NCBI GenBank assembly: GCA_015143295.1
Contig: JABCRI010001446.1
Location: 1 to 64,000, forward strand
Origin: Tetracentron sinense
Lineage: Eukaryota; Streptophyta; Magnoliopsida; Trochodendrales; Trochodendraceae
Direction of reading: 5' to 3'
DNA: 64,000 bases
Each line of letters starts with the position of its first letter. Position 1 is the stretch's first letter. The notes below the pieces were generated by a model that had not been told where the DNA came from, did no database searches, and worked only from the letters and a program-made list of their open reading frames with translations. Positions 31,336 through 42,505 of the stretch are shown here, piece after piece. The position numbers were made by a program, and so were the translations under genes.

Positions 31336-32701
31336 GTTCGTTGCTAGTAAACGAGTGTTTAGCACGGGTGTTAATCGAAACAAGCTCTACTCATTCATTT
31401 GTCTCACCTAATTTTGCCAAAGGCTTTACGTCCGAGCCGAGTAAGCTACCTCGGGATTTGTCCATTTCGACTCCATTGGGTAAGTCTATTGAAACAGATA
31501 AAGTGTATCTGGGTAGTGTTGTGCAAGTCATGCAGCACGAGTTGCCAGTCGACCTAGTCATTCTGGAATTTCAAGATTAGAATTTTGATGTTACCCTAGG
31601 TATGGATTGGCTCTCAGCTCACCATGGACACATGGCGTGTTTCAAGAAGGTGGTGAATTTTAAACCCGCTGGGTTAAATCCGTTTCATTTCAGGGGACTT
31701 CAAAAGAGAGATATCGCTCGTTTTTCAGCTCTTAGTGTCGTAAATGTAGAAGTACGAGACTCAACATCCATTCCGATTGTGTGTGAGTATATGGATGTTT
31801 TTCCGAAGACCTTACCGGGATTACTTCTTGATCGGGCAATCGTGTTTGCGATTGAGCTAGCTCTGGGTACGGCTCTGATTTCTAGGGCTCCGTATAGGAT
31901 GGCCCCTATTGAGCATAAAGAGTTAAAGGAACAGTTGGAAGAATTGCAAGGCCTTGGTTTCATTCGGCCAAGTGTCTCACCCTAGGGAGTTCCAGTGCTG
32001 TTCGTGAAGAAGAAAGATGGATCGATGCGGATGTGCATTGACTACAGGCAGCTAAACAAGGTCACTATCAAGAATCGTTATCCATTGCCTCGGATAGACG
32101 ACTTGTTTGATCAATTGAAGGGTGCAAAGTTCTTCTCAAAGATCGATCTTCGATCCAGGTATCATCAGTTAAAGATCAAGGCAGAAGACATTCTAAAGAT
32201 GGCATTCAGAACCCGATACGGTCACTACGAGTTTCTGGTTGTCTTTTGGTCTGACTAACGCGCTGGGAGCATTTATGGATCTGATGAACCGGGTGTTCAG
32301 ATCATCTCTCGATCGGTGTGTGATCGTGTTCCTAGATGATATCCTTGTGTATTCACAGTCACGGGATGATCACACGAGAGATCTCCACCTGGCATTGCAG
32401 ACTCTTTGAGAGCATAGCCTATATGCTAAGTTGAGCAAGTACGAGTTCTGGCTGGACAAGGTGTCTTGTCTTAGTCATGTGGTGTATGCCGAGGGTATCT
32501 CAGCCGACCCTACGAAGATTGAGGCAGTGATGAATTGGGAGAGGCCGAAGAGTGTTACCGAGATTTGTAGTTTTCTCGGCCTAGTAGGATACTACAGAAA
32601 GTTCGTGAAGGGATTTCTCAGCTTAGAAGCTTCGCTTACCTACCTCATCCAAAAGAACACTAAGTTCACTTGGAGTGGCAATTGCGAGGCAAGTTTCCTA
32701 G
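31336..32701 (+). pseudogene. pol: Protease-RT part of C1 pol, broken
   Basis: Shows a protease region (NECLARVLIE, THSFVSPNF), GMDWLSAHHGH, RT motifs [18 protein letters not shown] and [16 protein letters not shown]-like sequence, and ends in the RT connection region. Several breaks. RNase H and integrase are absent because the C2 LTR begins at 32702 and the remainder of C1 is not found beyond C2. Confidence 0.85.
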
Positions 32702-34509
32702 TGTAGAACCCTGAATTTTCATTTCACTAAGTAGTGAATGGTGGGTGAATAGTACCCAAGTGTGGTTTTGTTCACTAATGGGCCTTATGCTAATATACTG
32801 TTTGGATTTATGGCGTGCATGTTCTAATAGGTCTACATATGCTTAAGGATTGTGTTTAAAGCATAAAAGAGTATTAGAAATGGGATTGGAGAAGATCCAA
32901 GTGGTGAAAACAAGGTTTTACAGCAAAACAGGGGATCTCCGATTGCTCGGTGATAACCTCCGATCGACCCATCTTATACCGATCGCTCGGTAGCTATCGA
33001 ACGGTTAACTTTTTTGTATGGGGAAAAGTTCCAGAGAGGATGTTTTCAACCAATCGACTGGTTGAAACCACCAATCGCTCGATCAGTCATCGATCGCTCG
33101 GTCTGTAACACCGATCGATCGGTCATACGCAGATTTTCTTCATTAAGGGTGTTTAAGACTTTAGCCACTACCCTTTGCCCATATAAGGGCGGGGTTCATG
33201 CCTTAGGGTTTTAGAAACCCTTTGTGCCCTATTTTGAGAGATTTTGAAGCGGAAGAAGAGGGAGCTAGGTGTTTCTCAAGCTTGAAGGAAGAACAAGATC
33301 CTTCCTTTCCTTTGGTGTTTCTTAACAAAGAACTCAGGTTCTCACTTGTCTCAAGCTTTTGGAATCAAAATCACTGATTTCACCAAGTTAGATACACTCT
33401 ACTTCCAATCTAATAATACTACTAGTCACCTTGGGTCGTTCTTCTTACTATCTACTATATATGTACCTTGATTTGTGATGTTGTGAAAGGTTGTTTTATA
33501 CTTGGATGTAAGTTATCGTTATGATGCACTCTAAGTGTTTGATTTAATGTCTCTAAGAGTTTTTGGGTGTTAACACATGCTATTACTCCCATATGTTCAT
33601 ATGCTCGCATGTCTCGCATGAACCGATGTTTTTCATGGATTTCTCAAAATTACGAAAAGGGGTTTTCAATAAATGACTTATAAGGAATGATTCTAAGCAA
33701 CTCCATGATATCTCTAAGATCGTCTCACAAGCTCTAAGGATCACAAATGAAATGCTCTAAGATCACTGTGGTGTTGGCTCTATGGTTTTGGTTTATGCTC
33801 TATGTCTCTACAGATCATAAATGACTCTAAGTAACTCTATGAACTCACAAGGCTATGATTATTGCTTGACTCACACGGTATTGGTTTTGGTTTTTGGTTC
33901 CGGATTTCATCATATGTACTTTTCACGGTTTCTACGTTTTGATATGCTTTAAGGATTTCATTCTCCATAACTCGCATGCTTTATGTTATTATTGCTTTAT
34001 TGTTAGTAGCTTGTGTATGCTGAGTATTCCACGCTCAATCAATATTTGTTATCATCGGCAGGTGCTCGGGTTCCTTTCGATCTACATGGTATGGAGCCTT
34101 GGTTGGAGGAAGAGTACTTCGACCCGGAGCCTTCCATGGACCACTACCAGGATGATGGATCATTAGATAGGTGTCATTACTTCGATTTCTGTTGATCGAT
34201 AGTAGTTAGAAGGATACATGATATTTTGTTAAGTGAGAGTGGGACTTGTCCACTCCACCCCTTTTTGGATATTTACATACAAGTATATTTTGTTGGTTCA
34301 CGTTTGGACGGAGTAATAGGAGTGTTATTTTGCTTCCGCTATGTTTAGTGTATTTTGTTTCCGTTGTGCATTATAAATCATTTTCGCTATGTTTGTCTAT
34401 GTACTCTGAAAGGTTTCCATGTGTGCCTTATGTATCATATTGGAGGTATGATTCGGTGGTCATGAGTCACAGTATCCCTAACTCCTAGGGGGTATTTTGG
34501 GTCATGACA
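32702..34509 (+). repeat. 5' LTR of C2
   Basis: 1808 bp, TGTAGAACCCTGAA to TTTTGGGTCATGACA. Palindromes at 32936-33125, TATAAG at about 33182, and a PWLEEEYFDPEP-type frame ending at 34195. Similar to the C1 LTR throughout, with clear divergence. Confidence 0.88.
34060..34195 (+). CDS. PWVEEEY-type frame of C2 LTR
   Basis: After the GGCAGGT motif the frame reads ARVPFDLHGMEPWLEEEY and ends CHYFDFC before the stop. The PFD, PWxEEEY and terminal C match the C1 copy (19235-19369) and the solo C LTR copy (57400-57535). The C family has no in-frame ATG at the MSAG position, so if it is translated the start lies upstream or is supplied by splicing at the CAG. Confidence 0.35.
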
Positions 34510-34513
34510 GACT

Positions 34514-34525
34514 TGGTATCAAAGC
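34514..34525 (+). other. Primer-binding site of C2
   Basis: TGGTATCAAAGC, a close match to the initiator methionine tRNA site, five bases after the LTR end. Confidence 0.8.
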
Positions 34526-34897
34526 TCTAGGGATCGGTTTTCCTCGGGTTAAGCAGAAGTGTTTCCTCTGAGTTGAACTTAGAACTCAGATGGAAGTGTC
34601 GTCTTGTTTGTTACCATGACATAACTGGTAAGAAGTGAATCCTATGGTCAGTCTAGGATCCTATTTTAGGTTCTAGTTTAGACTATGTCCTTAGTCCCAT
34701 TCCAAGAGGGTAGATTCCCAACAAAGGATCTTAGCTATGCTAGAAAACTAAGTTATAATTATATGATTATGTGTATACTTCGATGTATACTATATGCGGT
34801 AATAGCATTTCATGTTTATTAAATTGCTATGTGTTGTGTGAGAATTGGTATCCAAGTTAGACTTATGTTTTGCCAATTGATCTCAGGATTTGATATC

Positions 34898-36118
34898 ATG
34901 AGATGCGGCAATCGAGGTTGTGGTTACCATACTCGGAGATCCGAGGGTGAGGTTCCGAGAGAGGAAGAGCTGCTTTACTTTACGAATGCTATGGATTCTA
35001 TAGCAGAAACTTTGGCTTTGTTGGCAGCCAGACCTACTCCTACCCCACCGACTACTCATGTGCTTCCGCTGGTGCATCACACCACGGGACTTGAAGCTTT
35101 CCGGAGACTACGGCCTCCTACATTTTATGGTACTCTGGACCCAATGGTGGCAGAGGCGTGGATAATGCAGTTGGAGAAGACCTCTAGGGCTCTCCGATGT
35201 ACTGAGGAACAAAGAGTTGAATGGGCTTCCTTCGTGATGGAAGATGAAGCCGAACATTGGTGGAGAGCTGCCCAAAGGCAGAGAGATGTTGCAAAGGCAG
35301 GGGAACCCTAGACATGGGTAGAGTTCCTAGAAACTTTCTGTGAGCAGTACTTTCCTAGGTTCATTCGGGAACAAAAGGCGAGGGAGTTTATGCCCTTGGA
35401 ACAGGGAGGGATGAGCGTAGCCGAGTATGAGGCTAAGTTCATGGAGTTGTCTAGATTTGGTCCGCACTTGGTTGTGACTAAAGATCTACGAGTTAGAAAG
35501 TTTGAGATGGGATTGAAGGCTTTCATCCGAGATAGGGTGTCCATTCTTCAAGTGGAATCTTGGAGGGAGATAGTAGGAAAGGCAAAGATCACCGAGAAGA
35601 ATGCAGAAGATTTTATCCGGAGAAGAGATAGTGGCTTCGGGAGAAGCATGTCTCCGGGTCAGTCCAGTGGTTCTTCGTAGTCCGAGAAGAGGACTAGGAC
35701 TGCACCTTACCAGCTCTCTCAGCCGATGTCAGCTTAGAGGCCTTCTTTTGCGCCTCAGGCACCGCGTCCTACGACGTCATAGGCTACGAGGGTTATGCCT
35801 CCGGCTTCCTCCACATCACAGGCATTCGAGGAATCTGCCGTATGTGGTCGTCAGCACAAGACAGGGGACTGCCAAAGGTTGTCAGGTGGATGCTTCCACT
35901 GTGGTGAGGTTGGCCACGTGATACGGGGATTACCCCCGTAAGTAGTCACAGACTGGGTCACAGGGAGTCCGACCTCCAGGTAGGCAGACTTCATTTCAAG
36001 GGTCTTCATCTCAGGCCTCTAGATCCTTGCCACCCACCCAGCAGCCTCGCCATGCTAATCAGGGCAGGGTATTCGCCATAACTGACAGAGACGCACAGGC
36101 ATTTGATGATGTTGCGAG
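34898..36118 (+). pseudogene. gag: gag of C2, broken
   Basis: MRCGNRGCGYHTRRSEG start, FRRLRPPTFYGTLDPMVAEA, WASFVMEDEAEHWW, FGPHLVV, and the zinc-knuckle region near 35835-35935 (CFHCGEVGH-like). A few breaks. The ATG follows GATCTCAG by about 11 nt. The spacer with GT and AG ends follows at 36119-36265 (147 bp). Confidence 0.82.
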
Positions 36119-36265
36119 GTATGCACGAGCTTGATATTGATAAGGTTCTAGAATTGCCATGATGTGTTGTATATATATATATGCTATATGATGCTTATTG
36201 TTATGTGTGTGTCAATATGTATTATGCACATAACAGATTATAACTTGGGTAGTTATCATTCTCAG

Positions 36266-39200
36266 GATTGTTGCTAGTGAATGAGTGTCTAGCAAGAGTG
36301 TTGATCGACAAGGGATCCACTCATTCGTTTGTCTCACCTAGTTTTACCGAAGGCTTTACGTCCGACCCGAGTAAGTTTCCTCGGGAGTTATCCATTTCAA
36401 ATCCACTGGGCAAGTCTATTAAGACAGATAAAGTGTATCTGTGCAGTGTTGTGCAAGTCATGCAGCATGAGTTACCGGTCGACCTAATCATTCTGGGATT
36501 TCAGGATTGGGACTTCGATGTTATCCTAGGTATGGATTGGCTCTCAGCTCACCATGGACATGTGGCGTGTTTCGAGAAGGTGGTGAACTTTAAACCCGCT
36601 GGGTTAAAGCAATTTCATTTCAGGGGCCTTCAAAGGAGAGACACTGCTCATTTTGCAGCTCTTAGTCTCGCAAATGTAGAAGCACGAGGCTCCACATTCA
36701 TTCCGGTGGTATGTGAGTATATGGATGTTTTTCCGGAGACCTTACCGGGATTACCTTCTGATCGGGCAATTTAGTTCACGATTGAGCTAGCTCCTGGCAT
36801 GGCACCGATTTCGAGGGCTCCGTATAGGATGGTTCCTATTAAACTGAAAGACTTAAAGGACCAGTTAGCAGAATTGTAAGGCCTTGGCTTCATCCAGCCT
36901 AGTGTCTCACCTTGGGGAGATCCAGTGCTCTTTGTGAAGAAAAAGGATGGGTCGATGCGTATGTGTATCGACTATAGGCAACTGAACAAGGTCACTATCA
37001 AGAATCGTTATCCATTGCCTCGGATAGACGACTTGTTTGATCAGTTGAAAGGTGCAAGGTTTTTCTCAAAGATTGACCTTCGATCTGGTTATCATCAGTT
37101 GAAGATCAAGAAGGAAGACATTCCGAAGACGGCATTCAGAACTCGATACGGTCATTACGAGTTCTTGGTCATGTCTTTTGGGATGACTAACGTGCCGACA
37201 ACATTTATGGATCTTATGAACCGGGTGTTCAAATCGTCTCTCGATTAGTGTGTGATCATATTTGTAGATGATATCCTTGTGTATTCACAGTCACAGGATG
37301 ATCACACGAGAGACCTCCGCCTTGTATTGCAAATTCTTCGATAGCATAGCCTTTATGCTAAGTTGAGCAAGTGCGAGTTCTGGCTAGACAATGTTTCTTT
37401 TCTTGGGCATGTGGTGTCTGCTAAAGGTATCTCAGTTGATCCTGCAAAGATTGAGGTAGTAATGAATTGGGAAAGGCCGAAGAGTGTTACCGAGATTCGT
37501 AGTTTTCTCGGCTTGGCAGGATACTATAGTGTGACAAGTGTGAGGCAAGTTTCTTGGAGTTGAAGAAGAGGCTTACCACAGCCCCTGTTCTCACAGTTCT
37601 GTCTGGGAGCGGTGGTTTAGAAGTCTATAGTGATGCTTCACTTGTTGGACTTGGGTGCATCCTTCTGCAGCATAAGCAGGTGGTTACCTATGCTTCACAT
37701 CAGTTGAAGGAGCATGAGCAGAACTACCCCACACATGACTTAGAGCTTGCAGCAGTTGTTTTTACACTGAAAATTTGGTGTCACTACCTCTATGGGGAAG
37801 AGTTCGTGGTGTCACGGATCACAAGAGCTTGAAATATCTCTTCCTCTAGAAGGAGTTGAATATGAGGTAGCATCAATGGATGGAGTTTATGAAGGACTGT
37901 GATTATTCTATCCAGTACCATCCAGGTAAGGCTAACGTGGTGGTCAATGCTCTTAGTAGGAAGCCCTACGGGGTTATGGCTCACTTAAGAGTACAAGAGT
38001 GGAAGTTATTGCATGATATGTGTAACCTAGACACTACTCTCAAGCATACTACCTACGGGCCGGTGATGTCGAACATCTCAATCAGGCCGTATATCTTAAA
38101 CCGGATCAAGGAGTTGCAGAAATCAGATACTGAGTTGCTTGCTTACCGAGACAAGTCGGCTAGTAGTGGTAGTTAGGATTTCGCTTTGAATGGTGATGGT
38201 GCTATCACATTCAAGGGCAAGTTGTGTGTTCCCGCCGACACAGTGTTGCGGGGTATGTTTCTAGAGGCACTACTGGTGGCGAAACATGAAGAGAGAAGTC
38301 GTCGAGTATGTTTCTAGATGTTTGGTGTGCCAGCAGGTGAAGGCCGAGCATCAGAGGCCGGCAGGTCTTTTGCAGTCCCTCCCTATTCCGGAATAAAAAT
38401 GGGAGAATATCTCGACGGATTTCATCGTGGGTTTACCGCGGATGACGAAGGGCTCCGATGCTATTTGGGTCATAGTAGACAGATTGACAAAATCTGCACA
38501 CTTTATTCCGTATTGGACTACTTTCAATTCGAATCAGCTAGTAGCCTTGTATGTCAAGGAGGTGGTTCGTCTACACGGTGTGCCAGTTTCCATTGTGTCT
38601 GATCGAGACCCTAGGTTCACTTCCATGTTCTGGAAAACTTTTCAGAGTGCTATGGGTTCTTGTTTAGATTTCAACACCGCCTGTCATCCTCAAACAGATG
38701 GGCAGACTGAACAGGTGAATCAGGTTGTGGAGAATATGCTCCGAGCTTGTATGCTAGACTTTCAGGGTAGTTGGGAGGAACATTTGCTATTGGTTGAGTT
38801 TGCCTATAACAACAGTTACCAGGCAAGCATCCAAATGGAGCCTTTTGAAGCTCTGTATGGTCGGACTTGTCGATCACCGCTATACTAGGATGAAGTTGGT
38901 GAGAGAAAATTTCTTGTTCCTAAATTGATTGAGCGGACCGTAGAAAGGATCAAGATAATCAGGGAGCGACTAAAAACTGCTCAGGATAGGCAGAAGAGCT
39001 ATGCGGACACTCGCTGCAGAGATTTGGAATTCCAAGTTGGGGATCGGGTCTTTGTGAAGATTTTGTTGAGTCGGGGAATCATGCGATTAGGGAAGAAAGA
39101 AAAGCTCAGCCCTAGGTACGTGGGGCCATTTAAGATCATCACTTAGGTGGGTGAGGTTGCTTACAGGGTAGCACTACCGTCTCACATGGCAGCGGTCCAT

Positions 39201-39318
39201 AATGTGTTTCAGGTTTCTAGGCTTAGAAAATACATTCCGGATCCGACACACGTCATTGCTCTTAATCCTGTGGAGATTCGAGAGGATCTCACTTTGGTTG
39301 AGCAACCAGTTCAGATTT
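36266..39318 (+). pseudogene. pol: pol of C2, broken
   Basis: Protease (NECLARVLIDKGSTHSF), RT ([18 protein letters not shown]), RNase H ([11 protein letters not shown]), integrase ([35 protein letters not shown]) and part of the chromodomain-like tail (VEQPVQI) are all recognisable. Many breaks; an older, inactive copy. It stops abruptly at a T-run where the LINE-like sequence begins. Confidence 0.87.
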
Positions 39319-39695
39319 TTTTTTCTTTCTTGAGTCTGTAGGGGTAAGGTTCTATGTCCCCCCCTGTTTTTATTCTTGTTGGTTTTTTTGTAGGGGTAAG
39401 TTTTATGTCGCGCCCCAAAACCCACCCTAGGAGTTAGAGTGAACTTTGGACGACTAATCATGACTTGCTTGACAACTAACCTGCAAAACCCACAGAGCAT
39501 ATACGATAGAGGACAAAACAGCGGAAACATGCTCTAACATGGCATAGCGGAAGTCTACCAAACCTCTATGTATATACATAATCAATCCAAGTTTATACAA
39601 AAAGAATCCAAAAGAAAGTGCGGACATGCCCGCCAAAATACATAAATCTGACTCTCGTCTCACCCACAGCTAATCTACTCAGAATCTACAACCAC

Positions 39696-39815
39696 CTATT
39701 GGTAACCCTCTACTGGAGGTTCCTCCAAAGGCTCCTCGACATACTCCTCCTCCACCCATGGACCAGGAGCACAAACATCAAATGGAGTAGCAGCTCCCTC
39801 AGAACCTGCGGACAT
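39696..39815 (-). CDS. Small LTR-encoded frame, 39 aa (solo B LTR)
   Basis: Fourth B-type copy of the 39-codon frame (MSAG start, PFDVCAPGPWVEEEYVEEP core, Q end). Open in a solo LTR that has no other coding capacity. Confidence 0.42.
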   Translation of the reverse strand: MSAGSEGAATPFDVCAPGPWVEEEYVEEPLEEPPVEGYQ

Positions 39816-41189
39816 AAGAAGTACGGCTGAGCATGGAATACTCAGCGGGTACTGGATACTAACCAACAATTATAGCATAAACATGGCAATACATAATCAG
39901 GAGAAATTCATATTTGTCACACGGAAACAATTTATATCATACAAGGAAGTAAAGCAGTTTATAATCATGCTTGAAACTCGTAGAAAACCGATAAATCCTC
40001 TTGAAAACATCGTGCACCTGACTTGACTTGAAATATCTTTTCGTACGTGAAAGCTTGTCTTGTCTATCTTGCTTGATTCTTGTATGTCATGTCATGTCAT
40101 GCATGCTTGCTTGTGATCATGTAACTTGTGAGATGCACTTGTGAGATGCACTTGTGAGATGCCTTGAGAGGGAAGGGAGACCCTTCTTTATGCAATGCAC
40201 TTGCGAGGGAAGGGAGACCCTTCTTCATGATATGCGCTTGTGAGTGAGGGGAGACCCCTCGCGGAATGTTGGTTCTTGTCTTCTTGTGAAAAGCGAGGTA
40301 AAACATATCGTAGGATATGTCCCACCTCTAACCATGTTCTTGAAAACCTCGATAAATCATGCCATGCATGCCGTGCTCGTGGGAACCGTGTACATACTTG
40401 CATTCAAAATTTAAAGATGACATTTGGGTAGTTTCACAACACATATAGCATCAAAGATTGAGTAATGTAATATTCATAGTATTATGGGAAAGCAGGAAAC
40501 ACACTATCATAGTCCCTAGCAATATTCATAATTTATTAGGCATGCATTTCCAGATTTTCAGCTCACTGTGTTCACCTTGGCATTTCATCAAACATGGTAT
40601 GTTCATTATGGATTTATCCTACAACATGCTTTTCTAGATGGGTTTTACTCAAATCATACATGTACGTTCATTATTGGAACAATGCCCTTCCCCATTTGTT
40701 CATCACACACAACCATTGGCATCCAATCGCCCATCCCATCTCCATTCACCATTCACCATTCACCATTCACCATTCACCATTTACTATTTACCATTCATCC
40801 ATCTCATAGCACATGTGTAAATGAAAGAAAATGAAGAGGAAAGAAGGGGAAAGAGGAACTATAACTAGGAGGGTAGTAAAAGGTACCGACCTTGAAGAAA
40901 TGAGGAAAAAACCCCTTTCCAAAACGACTGTGTAGCTGCTGCCCTAGTTTGAGGAGATGCTCCTCACGAGTTTGTGCCTTGATCTTGAAGAAAAACGGGC
41001 TGGAGGTTGATCTAGGGTTTCAAACCCTTTGATTTCTCTCCCAAATGGAAACCCTAGGTTGGAATCGCCTTCTCCTCTTTCTTCTATTCTCTCAAACTCT
41101 CTAAGTGTCGAATGATGCCCTAAAGGCTCAGATTAAACTCTTAAGGTAAGAGTGAACTGACCAAAAGACCGAAATACCCTTATTGGGAT

Positions 41190-41860
41190 TTCTGTGAATA
41201 GTGCTGTGAATAGTGCCAACTCGTGGTGCTGTGAATAGTGTCAACTCGTGGTCGGTGAATAGTGCCACTCGTGGTGCTTGTGAATAGTGCCACTCGTGGT
41301 GCTTGTGAATAGTGCAAACTCGTGGTGCTTGTGAATAGTGCCACTCGTGGTGCTTGTGCCACTCGTGATGCTTGTGAATAGTGCCACTCGTGGTCCGTGA
41401 ATAGTGCCACTCGTGGTGCTTGTGAATAGTGCTACTCGTGGTGCTTGTGAATAGTGCAAACTCGTGGTGCTTGTGAATAGTGCCACTCGTGATGCTTGTG
41501 AATAGTGCCACTCGTGGTCCGTGAATAGTGCCACTCGTGGTGCTTGTGAATAGTGCCACTCGTGGTCCGTGAATAGTGCTACTCATGGTGCTTGTGAATA
41601 GTGCAAACTCGTGGTGCTTGTGAATAGTGCCACTCGTGGTCCGTGAATAGTGCCACTCGTGGTGCTTGTGAATAGTGCCACTCGTGGTCCGTGAATAGTG
41701 CCACTCGTGGTGCTTGTGAATAGTGCCACTCGTGGTGGCGTGAATAGTGCAACTCGTGGTGCCATGAATAGTGCCAACTCGTGGTGGCGTGAATAGTGCC
41801 AACTCGTGGTGGCGTTGTCAAGGGTGACGAACCCGTTGTCACGTCGTCTCATGTACAGCG
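41190..41860 (-). repeat. Expanded GTGAATAGTGCCACTCGTGGTGCTT array
   Basis: More than twenty imperfect units of about 24 bp combining GTGAATAGTGC with CACTCGTGGTGCT or CACTCGTGGTCC, in the U3 position. Long open frames here come only from the repeat period. The element B LTRs have a smaller block of related GTGAATAGTA units at the same place. Confidence 0.85.
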
Positions 41861-42321
41861 TGCCCGTGGTGAGTTGTACAACGTGCCCGTGGTGAGTTGT
41901 ACAACGGATGCACACAGTATACGTTTTCCTACAGGTACAGACTGTTTTGGCCATATCTTTTGACTCGTTCGTCCGATTTTGACGATTCAACTTGCGTTGT
42001 GTTCGTACTTCGAAGAGGAACGATTCTGGCATTTCGAAATTTCTAAATTCTTCCTCATTTATTAATCATACCTCTTAAAAAGGCAAGATGACAACGAAAG
42101 TGTCATGTATTAAGCATGAAAAAGTCTGGGGCTCTACATTTTATGTCCCCCCCATTTATTTTTTCTTTTGGTCTTTTGTAGGGGTTAGATTTGCTCTCCC
42201 CATGGTCTTTGTAGGGGTAAGGTCTATGTCCCCCCCATTTTTCTTAATTAATAAACTGGTAGGGGTCTGCCAAACCCCCCACTCCTTCTGAGTGGTTTTT
42301 TTTATTTAAAAAAAAAAAAAA

Positions 42322-42505
42322 CCGGCCTCTCAACTAAAGTGAGATCCTCTCGAATTTCCAACTGTTCCAAGTCTATGACATGCAAAGGATCCGCAATGTA
42401 TTTCCGAAGCATAGACACATGGAAAACGTTGTGAACTACGGCCATGTGAGGTGGAAGAGCTCCCCTGTAAGCAACCTCACCAACTCGCGTGATGATCTCA
42501 AACGG
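42322..42505 (-). pseudogene. Scrap of B-like pol end
   Basis: Complement of the integrase C-terminus to chromodomain boundary ([28 protein letters not shown] region), closest to the B and B-prime pol tails. It begins directly after the LINE-like poly(A) and stops where family G LTR sequence starts. Too short to date. Confidence 0.7.

Larger units (their letters stand above)
17861..32701 (+). mobile_element. Ty3/gypsy element C1, broken and twice invaded
   Basis: It has 5' LTR 17861-19650, primer site 19655-19666 and gag from 20046. It is interrupted in gag by element D (21054-30965), resumes at 30966 and ends in the RT region at 32701, where element C2 begins. Everything downstream is missing. 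It has several breaks and is older than D. The TATAAAA at 18328-18334 lies about 80 bp after its palindrome cluster. Confidence 0.88.
32702..39318 (+). mobile_element. Ty3/gypsy element C2, broken, no 3' LTR
   Basis: 5' LTR 32702-34509, primer site near 34514, gag from 34898, spacer 36119-36265, and pol up to the chromodomain-like tail at about 39318, where probable LINE sequence begins. It is a second copy of the C1 family, inserted into C1. Many breaks, and its 3' LTR is lost, so no LTR pair is available for dating. CCTAG at 32697-32701 would be its duplication, but the right-hand partner is missing. Confidence 0.87.
39406..42138 (-). repeat. Solo LTR of family B
   Basis: A 2733-bp LTR, TGTCGCGCCCC to CTGGGGCTCTACA on the plus strand, with the same sequence on both sides: TTTTA at 39401-39405 and 42139-42143. 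No internal element sequence is present, so it arose by recombination between the two LTRs of a former element. Hairpins lie at 40155-40262 and 40295-40328. The U3 has a greatly expanded repeat (41190-41860). Confidence 0.92.
39319..42321 (+). mobile_element. Probable LINE 3' end, split by a solo LTR
   Basis: 39319-39405 and 42139-42321 form one short piece. It has several GTAGGGGTAAG...TATGTCCCCCC phrases, then AATAAACTGGTAGGGGTCTG, CAAACCCCCCACTCC, and a 14-base A run at 42308-42321. A T/C-rich 3' UTR ending in poly(A), with the body missing, fits a 5'-truncated plant L1-type LINE. No coding sequence remains, and I see no clear target duplication. A processed transcript of another gene is an alternative. 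Confidence 0.5.

Noticed and set aside
39319-39405. Chloroplast or tRNA origin for the GTAGGGGTAAG / CCCCCC stretch
   Set aside because: The repeated phrases, AATAAA and terminal A run fit a retroposed 3' UTR better; no tRNA fold or organelle gene sequence was seen.
41128-42032. Long minus-strand open frames rich in HYSQ, TSGTIH and HHEW repeats
   Set aside because: They are read-through of the 24-bp U3 tandem repeat, open in several frames at once with the same periodic peptide. No start context or homology.
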